From positions 2,294,001-2,358,000 of the forward strand of contig BSYQ01000002.1 in NCBI GenBank assembly GCA_030272585.1: a stretch of DNA of 64,000 nt, given 5' to 3'. Shown in pieces: positions 20,601 through 30,190 of the stretch. Source of the stretch: Bryopsis sp. KO-2023. Lineage: Eukaryota; Chlorophyta; Ulvophyceae; Bryopsidales; Bryopsidaceae. Both the position numbers and the translations under genes were made by a program. Position 1 is the first letter of the stretch. The number at the start of each line of letters is the position of its first letter. The notes beneath the pieces are model-generated. The model ran no database searches and was not told where the DNA came from. It worked only from the letters and a program-made list of their open reading frames with translations.

Positions 20601-21000
20601 AAGCATGCCCCAGAGTACAGGATCCCACTTGAGAAAGAATGGGGAAAACAGTGATAACTGACCGTGCTATTCAAGAAAAAACGATGTGGGTTGAGGCCCT
20701 TTTTTGACCTAAGAAAAAAACAAAGCGAGAAATAGATTGACCCTCCGGAAGGGGTGAGGAAGCAAATAATCGATTCTGAGTCAGAGCTTCAATTTTTCTT
20801 TCGCTCAACTCACAGACACTTGGCTGGAGGAGGAGCATTGTCCCACAGAAGACCTTTTCAACATAAACACAATGGAAGACACCCCTTGAAAACAACAACA
20901 CCACACAACACACCACACCACAGAGGTGATATTTTTCTGTTGACAGCCATACGTCTAGTAGAAGAAGAACAGGACAGCCGAAGTGCGACTGCTCGTCTGT

Positions 21001-23014
21001 TCAATCTCTTTTCAGAAGCTCTTCCAACTCGTATTTAATGGTATCGTCGCAATCCCCTCTCTCTTTGCACACAACCTCGGCCGCAGTTTTCCCTTCGTTC
21101 TCGCAGATATCTCGTGACGCACCTTTGAAAATAAGAAATCCAGCGAAAACAACGGTTTAAAAAGATGGATACGAGGCTTTTTGCATCGCACACAAGGAAA
21201 GACTCACTTTTCGAATCCGTTCACGATTTTTTGATGTTTCCAGTTGAGGTTGCCAGAAGAGAAAACTTTCTAATCTACAGCATAAGCATATCTTGTGTAA
21301 TGAAAGAGAGTTCTTTTAAGTTTTGTGACATCTTTACAGAGCTTCCTCTTCAACCAAATTTGTGCATAACTTCGTATCATCTTGATGGGAGTAACAACAA
21401 AAAAGAGTTGAGAAAAAATGTTTCAAAAAAATCTGAGTGCACCCACCAGCCTCGATCAATTCCCTGGCAATATCAACGTTGCCAACCATGGATGCCAAAT
21501 GCAGTGCAGTTCTCCCGGTGATGTTTTGAGCATCGACATGAGCCCCTGAAAACAGGGATCTTAAAAAATGTCATTCTTTATCTTGTCACACGGATAAGAA
21601 AAACACAAATACATCGAGATCTTTTCTGAAAACTAAGGATAAGTCAGGTCAGTTTCGAAGTGTATGGTTGTGAAGTCCACGTTGAGAATCGTACAGAAAA
21701 AAAGGAAAGAAAAAAAAGAACCTTCGATCTTATTCTCTTAAGTGCAATAACGTTTTTTTCCAAGCAGAAGTGTCCCGGTTGTTTCTCGATATTGATCGGA
21801 AGGGAAAAAAAGCAAGACGGAGTTTACCAGCGTGCAATAATACGTCAACAGCTTCGCCGTGGCCATTTTTAGATGCTTGGTGTAGCGCAGTTCTTTCCCA
21901 TTTATCTTTCATATCAACATCGGCCCCTGAACACGAACGACCAAGAAAGACTGTCAATTTTCTTTTCAATGCTCAACCTCAAGATAAACAAAAACTTAAG
22001 GCGGTGAAGGACAACAGTTTTTCTTTTGAAAAAAAATATTCAAATCGAATTTTAGGAAGCCATGGAATATTGCTGGGGAACTTCAAAAATCCACAACTCA
22101 TAACTGACTCATCTAGAATCATCAATATGACACACACACTCAAAATATACTCTCCGAATGTCCCAAGGCAAAGAAAAACGAAACATCCAATGCAATTCTT
22201 TTTTGAAAAGAAATTGAAAACAAGTGCTTGCCTGCGTGCAACAAAGCTTTGACTACTTCGTCGTGGCCATTTTTAGATGCACGATGCAGTGGAGTGTATT
22301 CCCATTTGTCTTTCATATCGACACATGCCTCTGGACAAACATGACCAAAGGGCACAATCAATTCAGTTCATCTTTTACGTTTTTTTTTTTTATTTTTTAT
22401 TTTTATTTTTTTTTTTACTTTATGTCCACTCGGCTCCTTCACACAACAGATTTTTACCTTACGCTCAAACGTGAAAACCAAAGCATAGTCCGTTTTATTA
22501 CTCTTTTTTCAAAATCATTCGGGCAGCACCGAAATAACTCAAAGACAACTCATGTATGTTTGGGGTGTGCAATAAATGGTTCCAGATGGACTTATAATTT
22601 CATACAAGAATTTTTGAAGAAATGTTTCCTCTCTTTATGTTGCAGCCGCCACTGTCACACTTTTTTGGCGAGGTGAAAATTGAAGTCGAAAAACGCTTGC
22701 AGCAATCTCTTGATGCTCTTGACTGACCTGTCGAAAGTAGTATTTCGACGACAGAAATATGACCTCCTCCGGCTGCATAAGAAAGTGGGGTCCGCTCCTT
22801 TTTATCATGAACATTTGCATCGAATCCCATGGACAAAAAATCCTAGGAAAGTTCACATATCGCATTAAACAATAAATAAGTTGCAAGCAAGCAAAAACGT
22901 GATTGCATAATAGAAATAAGTGGATTGAAGGACCGGATGGGGCTCTACGTTTACCTCGACCTTTTGGAGGTCACCACCCCTCACAGCCTCCAAGAACGAT
23001 TCAGCACCGGTCTC
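21001..23014 (-). CDS. ankyrin-repeat exons, one repeat per exon
   Basis: Phase-consistent exons: 23014-22955 (SFLEAVRGGDLQKVE cap), 22842-22728 (FDANVHDKKERTPLSYAAGG), 22330-22232 (DMKDKWEYTPLHRASKNGH), 21926-21828 (DMKDKWERTALHQASKNGH), 21545-21447 (NITGRTALHLASMVGN) and 21122-21001 (ENEGKTAAEVVC, ending LLKRD and TGA). The three internal full-repeat exons are each exactly 99 nt, all phase 1, the classic one-repeat-per-exon layout. The 22330-22232 exon ends at a GC donor (G|GCAAGC) where its neighbour has G|GTAAAC. Likely the C-terminal half of the coiled-coil gene whose exons lie at 23562-24447; the junction is not resolved. Ankyrin domains are protein-binding; no partner is suggested. Confidence 0.75.
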
Positions 23015-23561
23015 CTATTTCAAAACATGAAAACCGAGCGTTTTACCCTTGAACAAAAGAAAGAAGACGTAATATTGAGCAACTTTTGCAACAAATAATA
23101 AGGTTGCTTCCCCCACCTTGAAATGACATTGAACAAGTCTCTCTACAACAAAAGAATCATGCTTCTTAGCACTGAAGTATTTGATGCATTAGAGAGACAA
23201 ACAAATTTGTGGGTGATTTTTACTTGCATCAATTCTTGTTTCTCAGTTCCAATTTGTTGGGATAAGCGAAGCAAAGTTTATTATGGAGAACTTGTTGAAA
23301 ACTAGCACATCTACCAAGAAAAGCAAATCAACGTTGGGCAGATATTTGAACAATGTCATACTTGTATCCTCAACTGCTGTCTGCAACGCTCGTATCTCGT
23401 CGTTTTTTCCCTGAATGATCTCTTTCTCTTTTCGTTCATGGCTCTCAGCATGCGCTTCTAGCATCTCTTCTTTCAGGCTAATCACTTCGTCTTGCTCCTT
23501 GATTCTTTCCTCAAGCAACGAAACCATCGACTCTTTTTCACGCTCGAGTGCTGCAAACTCA

Positions 23562-24447
23562 CCTAAAACGAGAGAAACAAAAGCCTTTATCAACACCATT
23601 TTTTCACTGACTGAGACTAGGAACTGTGCAACTAAAGTTTGAATGAGATGTTTTTCGTTCCTGCCACCTGGAGTGTGCATACCTCGCACAGCTTCAATCT
23701 CCGTCTCTTTCTTGCAAACTTCATCCTCGGCCGTTTTCAACCGCTCACCAAAAGCAGCGATCTGAACGTCTCTCTCCTTCACCTGTCCCCGTACCTCCTT
23801 GAGCTCCTCACGAAGGAAGTCCGCCATGGATTGATTTTCTACCATGTTCGCAACTTGTGCTTGTGTCTTTCCTATGTCAGAGAGGGCATTCGAAATGAAC
23901 GCATCTCTCTCATCGATCGTGGCGTCCCTGGCGGATATGCATTTGTCTTTCTCTTCGAGTTGCTCCAAAACGTTGTGCAGCTGTTTATCTTTCACGTCAA
24001 CAGCGACCTGAAGGGCCGCACACAAACGAAACAATTCACTCCTGGCGTTGTATGATTGGTGTCCAGTTGTGCTGATCGAGAAAAGTAACACGATTGGAGT
24101 ACCCTCAGAGAGTGCATCGCTTCCGACACGTTATCGACCTTCATCAACGACTGCTGCAACCTCGACCCAGGGGTAGCTGAGAGGCAAACCAAGAGGGAAG
24201 ATTTTAGCCAAACGTTCTGTACGAACAGGTCACTGGTGAGCAAACACATCCCGATACAGCCCCTGAACTGGAGGGGGAAGTTGAAAGAAAATCTAGAATC
24301 ATGAGAGCTTTAGCAGGGGTGGGGGAGGGGTGAAAAAAACTATGCTGTGGCTCTTTTGGGGCCACGACCATTCCTTGGACTGAAAAATACTGCGTCCATA
24401 GCACAACTACAACTACCTTGCAAGGAACGATCATGATTTTCCGACAT
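23562..24447 (-). CDS. coiled-coil N-terminal exons of the ankyrin locus (MS-family member 1, frameshifted)
   Basis: Exon 1 is 24447-24417 (MSENHDRSLQ), exon 2 is 24176-24103 (TPGSRLQQSLMKVDNVSEAM), exon 3 is about 24071-23683 and a further exon starts at 23562. The exon 3 translation (QLEEKDKCISARDATIDERD, then EELKEVRGQVKERD) and the exon from 23562 (LEREKESMVSLLEERIKEQ) are heptad-like coiled coil. The paralogue at 34084-35864 splices in phase throughout. Here exon 3 carries one extra base near 24025, so the spliced frame meets a TGA just before the coiled coil. Either this is a pseudogene, a base-call error, or a downstream start is used. The 3' end of the last exon (near 23355) and its link to the ankyrin exons are unclear. 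Confidence 0.55.
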
Positions 24448-24814
24448 GGCCCCGCTGCAAACCCTGTCTTCAACTGTTTCACCCCTCCGACTATTTGATT
24501 GCAGAAGGAAAGCCTTTCCTGTGTCAGCAAAAAATTCACTCGAAAGTTGAGAAAAACAACATATTCCAGGGTGCTTGGTTGCGTTTGTCGCCATCCATCT
24601 TTATCGGAGGCAACGATCGCACGTGTTTATCCCCTCTCTATCATTTCAGTGAATCAACACGACTCAACCCGCAGGCGTGTTGCACACGAACAGAGATTTG
24701 TCATCCCCCCCGCATTGACGAATTTTTGGAACATTTAAATAGACCACCCTGCACAGGGCCTCCTTGAGAACTGCGCGTTATCTCTCGAGCATCTGGCTTC
24801 TCACACTATAGGAA

Positions 24815-25735
24815 ATCGCGCTCTGTGCGGGGTGTTTTACTGACCCCGCACAAAAGCCTAAAACCCGTGTTTAGCCACGCACAGAGCCACAATAGCCCCG
24901 CACGGCTCTGTGCCCGGGTTTGGCCGGTCTGTGTGCGGGGTCCCAATTTCACCCCGCACAGACTGGAACCCCGCACACAGGACCTGACGTCTTTCCCGTT
25001 GTGGGACCCCGCACAGATGAAACATAGCCCCGTACAGTGTGCGGGGTACCCTATCCTCCGTACGGGGGTGCCGTGCGGGGTGGATATGGAAGACGTCAGG
25101 TTCTGTGTGCGGGGTTCCAGTCTGTGCGGGGTGGAATTGGGACCCCGCACACAGACCGGCCAAACCCGGGCACAGAGCCGTGCGGGGTGATGTTTCCTTT
25201 GTGCACGGGTTTCAGTCGTCTGTGCGAATCATGGACCACCACGCATACGAGGTCCAGGCCCCCGCACAACTGTGCGGGGTCACTGTGCGGGGTGACTATG
25301 CCGGCTGCTCTGATGTGTGTGCGGGGTGAATGTGCGGGCTTTTTGTGTGTGTGTGCGGGGTGACCTTAAAAACCGTGTGCGGGGTTCCAGTCTGTGCGGG
25401 GTGAATTTGGGACCCCGCACACTACCCGGCCAAACCCGGGCACAGAGCCGTGCGGGGTGTTGTTTCCTTTGTGCACGGGTTTCAGTCGTCTGTGCGAATC
25501 ATGGACCACCACGCATACGAGGTCCAGGCCCCCGCACAACTGTGCGGGGTCACTGTGCGGGGTGACTATGCCGGCTGCTCTGATGTGTGTGCGGGGTGAA
25601 TGTGCGGGCTTTTTGTGTGTGTGTGCGGGGTGTTTGCAACAGCCCTGTGCGGGCTCCTTTTGTGTGTACGGGGTGACTGTGCGGCGTTTTTCGTTGATGT
25701 GCGGGGTTCCACTGTATATGCTGGGTGATTGTAGA
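24815..25735. repeat. GCGGGGT-motif array with tandem and inverted repeats
   Basis: The octamer TGCGGGGT or its complement ACCCCGCA occurs dozens of times. Within it, a unit of about 270 bp starting at 25105 is repeated at 25375 in direct orientation. The beginning of that unit also occurs inverted at about 24875-24990. Short perfect hairpins of the form ACCCCGCACAG-loop-CTGTGCGGGGT recur. Open frames exist in several frames on both strands, which is a property of the repeat rather than evidence for a protein. No coding role is supported. Confidence 0.85.
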
Positions 25736-25869
25736 AACACATATGTGCAGATTCATGGTGACAAAATGGTTGTTACAATAAAACAAAAATGACAAAACCC
25801 CTTTTGAAATGTACACCCCATTTTATCATTGAACACTTGTCCATTCCCACTTATTCCAAAACAGAAATA

Positions 25870-27485
25870 GAAACAAAAAAAATAGCCCAAAACCATGAAC
25901 TCTGATCCTGCCATTCCAACCCTGCGCTTGTATTTCAATAATACAGAGCTCGTTGAACATATAAATACCCATCTGACCCACTTCTAACCATTTTTTAATT
26001 GTTTTTTCAGCCAATGCGCACGTATGATACCTGAAACAAAACAAGCATGTTGCACCATAGTGGAAAAAAGGGGGGGCGGAAATCACCCTATCCAGCTTCC
26101 CTTTGCAATTGTTGTTACCTTTTTTTCATGGGGTTGGCAGGCTGCCCATTCTAACACACCTCCATCTTCCTTTTCCTGCGGGGATTGGTCTTTTTGATCC
26201 ATTCTCGAATGATCTTCACTACACCTCATCTTTACGGAGAAAAGAATACATCCCCCCTCCCATGGACCCATGATCTGATTGGCCCGGCCATCGAATCCCT
26301 CACTGCCTGACAGACAAAACCAGCTGTCCAAGGGTTGGAATAAATCAATTGTTTCAATAAAAGCTACCTGAACATTTTTTCTCTTCTGCCTATTTCCATT
26401 ACTGCAAAAGAAGGTTTTTCCGTTTTTATACAGGGGAAACATTATCAAAGCAATAAAAACATCCACTGCTGACTGAAAACCCACCCCAGAAGGTGAACTA
26501 CATCAGCATGCTTTGAGTCCAGTTCACATTGATGGCTGCAGCAGATCCAGTCACCTGAAAAAAATTCACAAGCATCTGAAGAACAACACCGTACAAAAAT
26601 TCTCAAATGTTTCTATGGTGTTTTATTTTGTTGTTTTTCATTGAACATTTTTAACAACAATGCTCTGGCCATCTTTTGATCCAAGAATCAGCGCTTGCAT
26701 GTCAGACTGATTTATCAGCATCTGTGGAAAAAATGGAAAAGTTTTAAGTGAATGAACAACAGAATGAAACGTATCAACAAGCTCTCTTTAAGAACTACAT
26801 ATAGTTCATATAACTATAGATGAGTTGTTTTTCATTTTCCTCCACCTGAAATATTCGGTGGCGACCAGCCTTGTCGGGTTTAAATATCTTTAAATACCAA
26901 CCCCTGCCAACTCTGTGGACCCTGGATTTCCTTGCTTCAATATCGCAACTGCCAAATTGAGAAAAAGAAAAAAAACATTGAGGAAAAAAAGGAAAATCCA
27001 CACCACAGCCACCAAGCCAATCAGCAACTTTTTCAGAAAAAAAAAAAACTTTTTTTTTGGGGGGGATTTGACACATACCTGTAATAATCCTTTCTGAATA
27101 ACCGAAACCGGCCAGAAACTTACTTTGTAAGATTTTTTCATGTTATTTTTCCTTTTCTCTTCTTTCCCCCTCCCATTTTTCAATTTTTCGGAACCCAGTT
27201 TGATAAACGGGGTTGTACGTTTTGCATGTGTTCAATATGTATATATATATATATTTTTTGCTTACTTGGCTTTGCGAGATCCTGAGCTAATGGCGATCGA
27301 CTGGAGGAAAACAGGTCTTGGAAATCTCTGAAAATCAAGTTGACCTGTCTTGAGCCAACAACTGGGAATATATTAACCATATTTGCCTCGAGGTCCGCGC
27401 AGGTTGACATTCCCATTTCCTTTAAAAGCTGCGACAATTTTTTGCCCCCAATCTTCGCTTGCTTCGAAAATTGCATAGCTGAAAA
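25870..27485 (-). CDS. probable multi-exon gene, unresolved; possible helix-hairpin-helix exon
   Basis: Several protein-like segments follow good acceptors on the minus strand: near 27478-27300 (AKIGGKKLSQLLKEMGMSTC then ADLEANMVNIFP), 26950-26830 (GRGWYLKIFKPDKAGRHRIF), 26722-26640 (MQALILGSKDGQSIVVKN), 26370-26090 (LFQPLDSWFCLSGSEGFDG) and 26032-25890 (TIKKWLEVGQMGIYMFNE). The first resembles the helix-hairpin-helix region of Y-family DNA polymerases (GGKKL..LLKEMG..TCADL), but no palm domain was found, so this is a weak suggestion. Frames do not join into one phase-consistent model by eye. It may be a decayed gene. Confidence 0.3.
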
Positions 27486-27727
27486 AAGAAAAAAATAAAA
27501 AATACAGAAAACGAGAAAGATAGAAACACACATACACATTTCAAACTTTACAGGAAAAAAAAAAGGTTGAACCTGTTCGAAAAAAAAAGATAAAGCAGTT
27601 CAACGAAATGCTTCATTTTTTCTTGTTTCATTTTTGTTGTATAGTTGGTGGTCCAAATTCAGAAGAGCTCTTTAAAAATAAATACAAAAAAGTCGGAATT
27701 TGTGTTACTCGAATTTCCCACCTTAAA

Positions 27728-27860
27728 AATGTCGGATGGTCTCGATTTCCTAAAATGTGATGCAAAACGAAATGTGAAAACGAAATGCCAATTCAAAACA
27801 GAGTCTTCATACATTCCGGAGATCATTGAATCACCGGCATCAGTTTCAGCAGGGGGGGGT
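27728..27860 (+). CDS. possible first exon, unknown protein
   Basis: An ATG at 27728 opens a frame beginning MSDGLDFLKCDAKRN, with QFKTESSYIPEII further on, which looks coding and is divergent from the minus-strand exons below 27485. A poly-G run follows. No downstream exon could be assigned. Confidence 0.25.
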
Positions 27861-27919
27861 GGAACCTCCAGGGGTGGACTTCTCTCTCCTCTCTTTGTTT
27901 TTTGGTGTCTGTAATGCAA

Positions 27920-28650
27920 ATAGAACAGACTGAACCTTCAAGTTCAACTGTTGCAACATAGACACATGGAGGCAAAGCTGACCAGGTCTATTTATATATA
28001 TCTTTTATTTCGAGTGGCTTACAGCCTGTGGAGGTTTGAAGGTGATCAATCTGGGGGAACCAGTTGCAAATTTCATATGTCTTCACATTCTCCTTTAACA
28101 GCAGCAGTGAGGCCTTTTCTACTGCCACAGGCTCTAAACTCTTTTACTCACCATAAAACTCTCGACGAGTGATTCCCTTCCGACTGTGACCTCCCCTGGA
28201 AGCACCATAAAACCATCTGTCACGTCAATCCTTTCCGCCGACCGCTCGTACGCTCGTCAAGATGGTCGAATGCGATTCTTCCAGAAGCGTTCGCTTACCC
28301 GATTATAGCGAACACAAGAAGTTCCCTTCCCGCCGACGCCAACACGGTCGAACGCGAGCGTTCTTCCAAAAGCCTTCGCTTACCCGATTACGGCGAACAG
28401 AAAGAGTTTGAAAACCTTAGTCACGTGTCGTAATGCGCATGTCTGACGACGTCGAATGATGTGACGGCCGGATTTGACGTCTGCATGGAGTTGGGATATT
28501 TGCATGGGTACTGTGGGTCGTTAAGTGGGAGGAGTGGGATTCGGAGACTGTGGGCACAACTCTGTGTGTGTTTTTTTGAATGAATTTCCCCCAAAACCTC
28601 GAAAACTGCTCGAAAGAGCAAGTGAAAGAGTAAGAAGATCTTCCTTCTTT
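27920..28650. other. intergenic, no supported gene
   Basis: A direct repeat is visible at about 28285-28400: GATGGTCGAATGCGA..., GCGTTCGCTTACCCGATTA versus a second copy ending CCTTCGCTTACCCGATTA. Otherwise I see nothing. Confidence 0.4.
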
Positions 28651-28659
28651 TTCTTCGCG

Positions 28660-29110
28660 GTGTTTGTGCGGGGCATGTGGCTGTGTGGGCGGGGGTTGTG
28701 GACTTCTGTGCGGGGTACATTGTGTGGATGGTGTTTGGGCTATTAAACCTGGTGGGTTTGGATGAACAGATGGGTTGCTTGGGATTCGGGGACTGTGGGC
28801 ACTTGTGTGTGTGTTTTTGTTTTAAGAAAATCGCCCCGTTTTATGGTCACACCGCACAGGGCTCTGTGCGGCGTTGATCTCCTGTGCGCCATTTATAACC
28901 CCGCACAGGCATCTGTGCGGGGTCGCGAATTCCAGTCGCTGACGACTTTTTCGCGACCCCAGTTTTAAGGGGATTGGAACGGCTGGGAGTCGAACCCAGG
29001 TACATCCGATCGTTCCTAATACGTTTCTGTTCTGTTTCGGGTCTTAATTCGTCAGTTCGACGTTCTTCGATATTTGGCGGAGATTCGACCAACCCCGCAC
29101 AGAGCGGGTT
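28660..29110. repeat. second, sparser GCGGGGT cluster
   Basis: The same motif as at 24.8-25.7 kb recurs with hairpins: ACCCCGCACAG (28898-28908) pairs with CTGTGCGGGGT (28913-28923) over a 4-nt loop. GGGGTCGCGAA (28919-28929) also pairs perfectly with TTCGCGACCCC (28950-28960), so the two hairpins overlap and are mutually exclusive. Confidence 0.75.
28976..29016 (-). ncRNA. tRNA-like acceptor/T-arm minihelix (relic or small RNA)
   Basis: Read on the minus strand, GGAACG (29016-29011) pairs with CGTTCC (28981-28976). Between them lies a canonical T-arm: CTGGG, the loop TTCGACT, CCCAG, with one base before the acceptor 3' strand as in tRNA. The sequence contains a perfect B-box-like GGTTCGACTCC. 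The D-arm, anticodon arm and variable loop are replaced by 11 nt, so this is not a functional tRNA. It could be a deleted tRNA gene, part of a tRNA-derived SINE, or a coincidence. Confidence 0.35.
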
Positions 29111-29355
29111 TTCCCATAGTGTCACGCTCACTCGAACCTTTCCCCGATAAAAGGCACAGTGCGGCCCCCGACTACAACCGTGCGAAAACCTCAAGAAACA
29201 GGGGTGAGGACGCGTGCGTTTTCTGGTTGATAAGGCACCGAGACCGCTTTTGAAAACAATTTCAAAACAACACGGAGGTTCTGAGGCGTCTGTATTGTGG
29301 GTTCGAGAAGGGACGAAGTAGCAACGTTTTCAGTCGAAAGAGGAGGTGGTGTTAC

Positions 29356-29386
29356 CTCGGATGGAATCATCCATACTGTCTGACAT
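29356..29386 (-). pseudogene. orphan first exon of the MS-starting coiled-coil family
   Basis: ATG at 29386 encodes MSDSMDDSIR and ends at G|GTAACA in phase 1, exactly like the first exons at 24447-24417 (MSENHDRSLQ) and 34084-34114 (MSFDQSHPLQ). The upstream 80 bp and the intron downstream (for example the CTCCGTGTTGTT block near 29280 against 34225-34240) are homologous to the plus-strand paralogue. No exon 2 is found between 28.2 and 29.3 kb; the GCGGGGT cluster occupies that position. Most likely a truncated duplicate. Confidence 0.5.
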
Positions 29387-29389
29387 GGG

Positions 29390-30190
29390 TTTGTTACAAA
29401 GCGCGTCTTCGACTGCTTCACCCCTTGACTGCGGGACGGAAGCCATTCCACAAAAAAAGGTTTGAAACTGTGAAGTTGCGAGAGTTTTATATTGCGTCTG
29501 CTGTGTCCGTTGCTACACGGCACAACGCTGGACGTCTGCACGTACGACACGTCGGTTTTTGAGCTTTGATACGGCTGGTTTTTGTGCGACTCGCAAGATT
29601 CTGTGTTATTTTGTGTAATTTCTCTTGTGCATTTTTGAGCCTCGCCAAGATAAAAATGAGAAGCTGGGGTGATCGACCGAGAGCCGCAAAGAGGTGGAGC
29701 GCGACGTCCATGAAAAGCTTTATGCGACCAGATTTTCTTGCAACTTCTAGTTGCGCACTTCCAGGAGCTTTTCTCGTCACTCAGGCGTGGGTGATCAGAA
29801 TGCACTCTCAGCGCACACACAAGCGTTTCGAACGAGTTGGAAACGCTCACGTAACATGTACGACATATACCCTCATCAAATCGTCAACCGCTGGGTGTTG
29901 AGTTGGGTGCTCGGCTTGTTTGTTAAACCAACATGGCAATTTATGCCCGGCTAGGACCAATGTTCCTGAACGGAGGTCAGGTTGGGTGGCTTTCATTGTC
30001 ATTTGACAACAGTAATTGCAGCGAATCTAACTGCACGAGAGAACCCATGAAAAACATACTGAAAAACAACAAAAACTACTAAAAAGTAGCCAATAATAAT
30101 GGCGCCACTCCCCGACAACTGCAAGAGAGACCTTTTTCCTCATAAGATTTCCGCGCTGCACTACTTCCCCTCCCCTTTTCCCTGTCTTTT
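29390..30190. other. upstream flank of orphan exon, no gene
   Basis: Partial homology to the region upstream of 34084 continues for about 100 bp, then unremarkable DNA. Minus-strand open frames here are not supported by splice sites. Confidence 0.35.

Noticed and set aside
24815..25735. CRISPR array
   Set aside because: Spacing is irregular, repeats occur in both orientations and the unit is an 8-11 bp motif; the DNA is eukaryotic.
24806..25792. Long open frames across the GCGGGGT array (repeating SLCGV / PRTQTGQTRAQSRAG-type peptides)
   Set aside because: The repeat is open in several frames on both strands, and the peptides follow the DNA period; there is no sign of codon selection.
28976..29050. 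Functional tRNA gene
   Set aside because: Only the T-arm and acceptor stem are present; no D-arm, anticodon arm or A box.
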